NCBI GenBank assembly: GCA_902783205.1
Contig: CACZQE010000374.1
Span: 1 to 9,774 of the forward strand
Length of the DNA stretch: 9,774 nucleotides
Reading direction: 5' to 3'
DNA from: an uncultured Lachnospiraceae bacterium
Lineage (GTDB): Bacteria > Bacillota_A > Clostridia > Lachnospirales > Lachnospiraceae
Shown here: piece after piece, positions 7,541-9,774 of the stretch
Layout of the letters: each line of letters starts with the position of its first letter
Numbering within the stretch: position 1 is the first letter of the stretch
Translations under genes and position numbers: made by a program
The notes under the pieces: model-generated
Told to the model about the DNA's origin: nothing
The model's database searches: none
The model's input: only the letters and a program-made list of their open reading frames with translations

Positions 7541-7546
7541 TATAAT
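7541..7546 (+). promoter_or_regulatory. -10 box of the flavodiiron protein gene
   Basis: A perfect TATAAT lies 48 nt before the ATG at 7595. At 16-18 nt upstream no hexamer resembles TTGACA (at 17 nt it reads GTGCAT), and there is no TG extension. The predicted start is near 7553, giving a leader of about 40 nt. The weak -35 suggests help from an activator, or low basal activity. Confidence 0.6.
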
Positions 7547-7547
7547 C

Positions 7548-7567
7548 TAAACAGGAAATTCTGTTTA
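7548..7567 (+). promoter_or_regulatory. Inverted repeat over the flavodiiron transcription start
   Basis: Perfect 7-bp arms TAAACAG (7548-7554) and CTGTTTA (7561-7567) around GAAATT. It begins one base after the -10 box and covers the expected +1, a classic repressor-operator position. It does not match the Rex, CtsR, PerR/Fur or FNR consensus patterns I know. The regulator is not encoded in the window. Confidence 0.5.
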
Positions 7568-7594
7568 AAAATAATACGTTTTAAGGGGGTTCTT

Positions 7595-9382
7595 ATGTTT
7601 ATTACAAACGATATTAAATATGTCGGCGTAAACGATCACCAGGTAGATCTGTTTGAAGGACAGTACAAGGTCCCGAACGGCATGGCATATAACTCTTATA
7701 TCATCATGGATGATAAGGTTGCCGTAATGGATACGGTTGATATCAATTTCGGCAGCGAATGGCTGATCAATATCGAAAAGCAGCTCGGCGGACGCCAGCC
7801 CGATTATCTGATCGTACAGCATATGGAGCCTGATCACTCCGCCAATATCGCGGATTTTATGGAATACTACAAAGGCGCACAGATCGTGTCCTCCGAAAAG
7901 GCATTTGCCATGATGAAGAATTTCTTCGGCACGGATTTTGAAGGCAGAAAAGTCGTTGTTAAGAACGGTGACACACTCCGCCTGGGCCATCATGCCCTGA
8001 TCTTTGTCGAAGCGCCCATGGTCCACTGGCCGGAAGTTATCGTTACTTATGACGTGCTGGACAAGGTCCTCTTCGCTGCAGACGGTTTCGGCAAGTTCGG
8101 TGCCAATGATGTGGAGGAAGACTGGACGGACGAAGCCCGCCGCTACTATATCGGTATCGTGGGTATGTACGGAGACTTCGTACAGGCTGTCCTGAAGGTA
8201 GCCGGCGATCTGGATATCGCCTGCATATGTCCCACCCACGGCCCTGTCCTCAAGGATAATCTGGGATATTATATCGATCTTTATGATAAATGGTCTTCCT
8301 ACACACCGGAAGAGGAAGGTATCGTAATCGCCTACACCTCCGTATACGGCCACACCAAGGAAGCTGTCATGCTCCTTGCCAAAAATCTGGAGGCAAAGAA
8401 AGCACCCAAGGTCGTTGTCTATGATCTGGCAAGGGATGACATGTCAGCCGCAGTCAGCGACGCTTTCCGCTACAGCAAACTGGTGCTTGCCACCACGACC
8501 TATAACGGAGGCATGTATCCCTTCATGCACGACTTTATCCACAGGCTGGTGGAGCATAAGTTCCAGAAGCGTACCGTGGCTCTCATTGAAAACGGATCCT
8601 GGGCCCCCCAGGCAGCCCGCCTGATGAAGGAGATGCTCGCTCCCTGCAGCCAGATTGAATTTACAAAGAATACCGTCCATATCAAGTCCGCCCTGAATGA
8701 GCAGAATTATGACGAGATGGAGAAGATGGCTTACGAACTCTGTCAGGAGTATGTTGAGCATGATGATGAGCTCGCTGACAAGAATAATCTGAGCGCCCTT
8801 TTCCGGATCGGTTACGGCCTCTACGTGATCACCACAAAAGACGGTGACAAGGACACAGGCTGTATCGCCAACTCTGTGGTTCAGCTGACCAACAGTCCCA
8901 ACCGGGTGGCTGTTACCCTCAACAAGGCCAACTTCACCCACGATGTGGTCCTGTCCACAAAGAAGCTGATCGTCAACTGCCTGTCCACGGACGCCCCCTT
9001 CTCCGTCTTCCAGAACTTCGGTTTCCAGAGCGGAAGGAACGTGGACAAGTTTGCAAACCAGCCTCTGCTCCGGGCAGGCAACGGCCTTGCATACCTTCCC
9101 AAGTATATCAATGCCTTCATGGCCCTGAAGGTGGATTCCTGTGAGGACTTTGGAACCCACACCATGTTCATCTGCAGTATTGACGAGGCAAGAGTGATCT
9201 CCTCCAGGGAGACCATGACTTACAACTACTATCAGGAAAATGTAAAACCGAAGCCCGAGGCATCAAAAAAGAAAGGTTTTGTATGCCAGGTATGTGGATA
9301 TATCTACGAGGGCGATGAACTGCCCGCAGATTTCATCTGCCCCATCTGTAAGCATCCGGCATCTGATTTCAAGCCCCTGTAG
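7595..9382 (+). CDS. Flavodiiron protein fused to flavin-reductase-like and rubredoxin domains (FprA-Hrb type)
   Basis: Soluble 595-residue fusion likely to reduce O2 to water and/or NO to N2O. Residues 1-240 form the beta-lactamase-like diiron domain with ligands His76, Glu78, Asp80, His81 (HMEPDH), His144, Asp163 and His215, all present. Residues 243-390 form a flavodoxin domain with FMN phosphate loop TSVYGHT (248-254). Residues about 400-550 match flavin-reductase-like FMN-binding domains (FRIGYGLYVITTKDG). Residues 561-595 form a rubredoxin-type iron site, Cys564, Cys567, Cys582 and Cys585; only 14 residues separate the two Cys pairs, the compact rubrerythrin-like form. The last two modules correspond to Moorella Hrb, the NADH-linked donor to FprA, so one chain may carry electrons from NAD(P)H to the diiron site. 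The RBS is AAGGGGGT, 5 nt from ATG. It is transcribed alone, divergent from tig, and ends before a strong terminator. Confidence 0.93.
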   Translation: MFITNDIKYVGVNDHQVDLFEGQYKVPNGMAYNSYIIMDDKVAVMDTVDINFGSEWLINIEKQLGGRQPDYLIVQHMEPDHSANIADFMEYYKGAQIVSSEKAFAMMKNFFGTDFEGRKVVVKNGDTLRLGHHALIFVEAPMVHWPEVIVTYDVLDKVLFAADGFGKFGANDVEEDWTDEARRYYIGIVGMYGDFVQAVLKVAGDLDIACICPTHGPVLKDNLGYYIDLYDKWSSYTPEEEGIVIAYTSVYGHTKEAVMLLAKNLEAKKAPKVVVYDLARDDMSAAVSDAFRYSKLVLATTTYNGGMYPFMHDFIHRLVEHKFQKRTVALIENGSWAPQAARLMKEMLAPCSQIEFTKNTVHIKSALNEQNYDEMEKMAYELCQEYVEHDDELADKNNLSALFRIGYGLYVITTKDGDKDTGCIANSVVQLTNSPNRVAVTLNKANFTHDVVLSTKKLIVNCLSTDAPFSVFQNFGFQSGRNVDKFANQPLLRAGNGLAYLPKYINAFMALKVDSCEDFGTHTMFICSIDEARVISSRETMTYNYYQENVKPKPEASKKKGFVCQVCGYIYEGDELPADFICPICKHPASDFKPL

Positions 9383-9415
9383 GGTCCGGCCGCTTTGCTT
9401 TTCAGCATGAACTCC

Positions 9416-9450
9416 AAAAGCCGCGCTTCTTTTCGAAGCGCGGCTTTTTT
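9416..9450. terminator. Bidirectional intrinsic terminator
   Basis: Perfect 10-bp GC-rich stem GCCGCGCTTC (9420-9429) / GAAGCGCGGC (9435-9444) with a 5-nt loop, followed by T6 (9445-9450) on the plus strand and preceded by A4 (9416-9419), which gives U4 on the minus strand. It ends the flavodiiron gene 34 nt after its stop and can also end the convergent minus-strand gene. Confidence 0.93.
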
Positions 9451-9501
9451 ATGGAGATGGAAAGTGATTTTGAGAATTGTTTATTCTGTCAGCAGATGCA
9501 A

Positions 9502-9774
9502 TTACAGGATATGCTTTCCGTACATTGCATCCTGCTCTTTTCTGAGCTTGTAGATCAGGGTGTTCTTGTCAAGGTCTACCATATCATATGTGATCAGGTC
9601 ACCCTTCTTACAGTCAACTTTCATGACTGCATTCTTGTTGATCAGACCGAAAGGTACATAACCCTTCTCTGTAGCTTCTTTCTCTGTGCAGATGGAACCA
9701 TGTGTGGTGTATCCGCCGATTCCGTCCAGGTGATCTCCTGCCTTGAGGTCGATCTTTGCTCTTGTGATACACTC
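9502..9774 (-). CDS. C-terminal end of a SAF-domain protein, probably homoserine dehydrogenase-like oxidoreductase (N-terminus beyond right edge)
   Basis: The frame is open from the right edge to a TAA at 9504-9502, giving the last 90 residues of a longer protein. The segment reads AKIDLKAGDHLDGIGGYTTHG, then YVPFGLINKNAVMKVDCKKGDLITYDMVDLD, ending in a charged KLRKEQDAMYG helix. The pattern of K.D.L.KAGD, then GLI..A, then KGD.ITYDMV resembles SAF domains at the C-terminus of homoserine dehydrogenase-like or Gfo/Idh-type NAD(P) oxidoreductases, especially the D-G-I-G-G-Y/F-T motif. Catalytic and Rossmann parts are outside the window, so the substrate cannot be named; another SAF-domain family (sialate-synthase-like or UxaA/altronate-dehydratase-like) is a less likely alternative. 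It converges on the flavodiiron gene and shares its bidirectional terminator. Confidence 0.7.
   Translation of the reverse strand, partial: ECITRAKIDLKAGDHLDGIGGYTTHGSICTEKEATEKGYVPFGLINKNAVMKVDCKKGDLITYDMVDLDKNTLIYKLRKEQDAMYGKHIL

Noticed and set aside
7565..8353. 262-codon open frame on the minus strand
   Set aside because: It is antisense to the diiron domain of the flavodiiron protein, with a composition typical of antisense frames; the plus-strand gene explains the sequence.

Overview
The window looks like chromosomal DNA of an anaerobic, low-to-moderate GC Firmicute, most likely a Clostridia of the Lachnospiraceae type. I infer this from the gene order tig-clpP-clpX-lon-ysxC, strong AGGAGG-type ribosome binding sites, sigma-A-like promoters, a Gram-positive-style lipoprotein, and an FprA-type flavodiiron protein fused to Hrb-like electron-transfer domains. 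Species identity cannot be decided from the sequence alone.

Layout. A lipoprotein gene with the start of a transglutaminase-like domain (positions 851 down to 1, minus strand) runs off the left edge at its presumed catalytic cysteine. It has its own promoter, whose -35 box lies inside the last codons of ysxC. From 7307 down to 944, all on the minus strand, lies a protein quality-control operon: trigger factor (tig), ClpP protease, ClpX unfoldase, Lon protease and the ribosome-assembly GTPase YsxC. The gene spacings are 67, 14, about 136 and 30 nt. A strong extended -10 promoter (7432-7460) drives the operon, with a leader of about 120 nt that contains a short tyrosine-rich ORF. The only large internal gap, clpX-lon, holds two GC-rich hairpins, and the best start for lon is a TTG just after the second one.

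Divergent from tig is a 595-residue flavodiiron protein (7595-9382, plus strand). It is a four-module fusion: diiron beta-lactamase-like, flavodoxin, flavin-reductase-like and compact rubredoxin. It resembles the separate FprA and Hrb proteins of Moorella joined in one chain, so it is probably a self-contained NAD(P)H-driven O2 or NO reductase. Its promoter has a perfect TATAAT with a poor -35 and an inverted repeat over the expected transcription start. A bidirectional terminator (9416-9450) separates it from the C-terminal end of a SAF-domain protein (minus strand, entering from the right edge).

How they work together. The operon couples nascent-chain folding (TF), ATP-dependent degradation (ClpXP, Lon) and 50S assembly (YsxC). 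The divergent flavodiiron gene is an oxidative or nitrosative defence gene with separate control. No RNA genes, CRISPR arrays, insertion sequences or other mobile elements were seen. The interesting signals are in the control regions and in the fusion protein; I saw no clearly undescribed multi-gene system.
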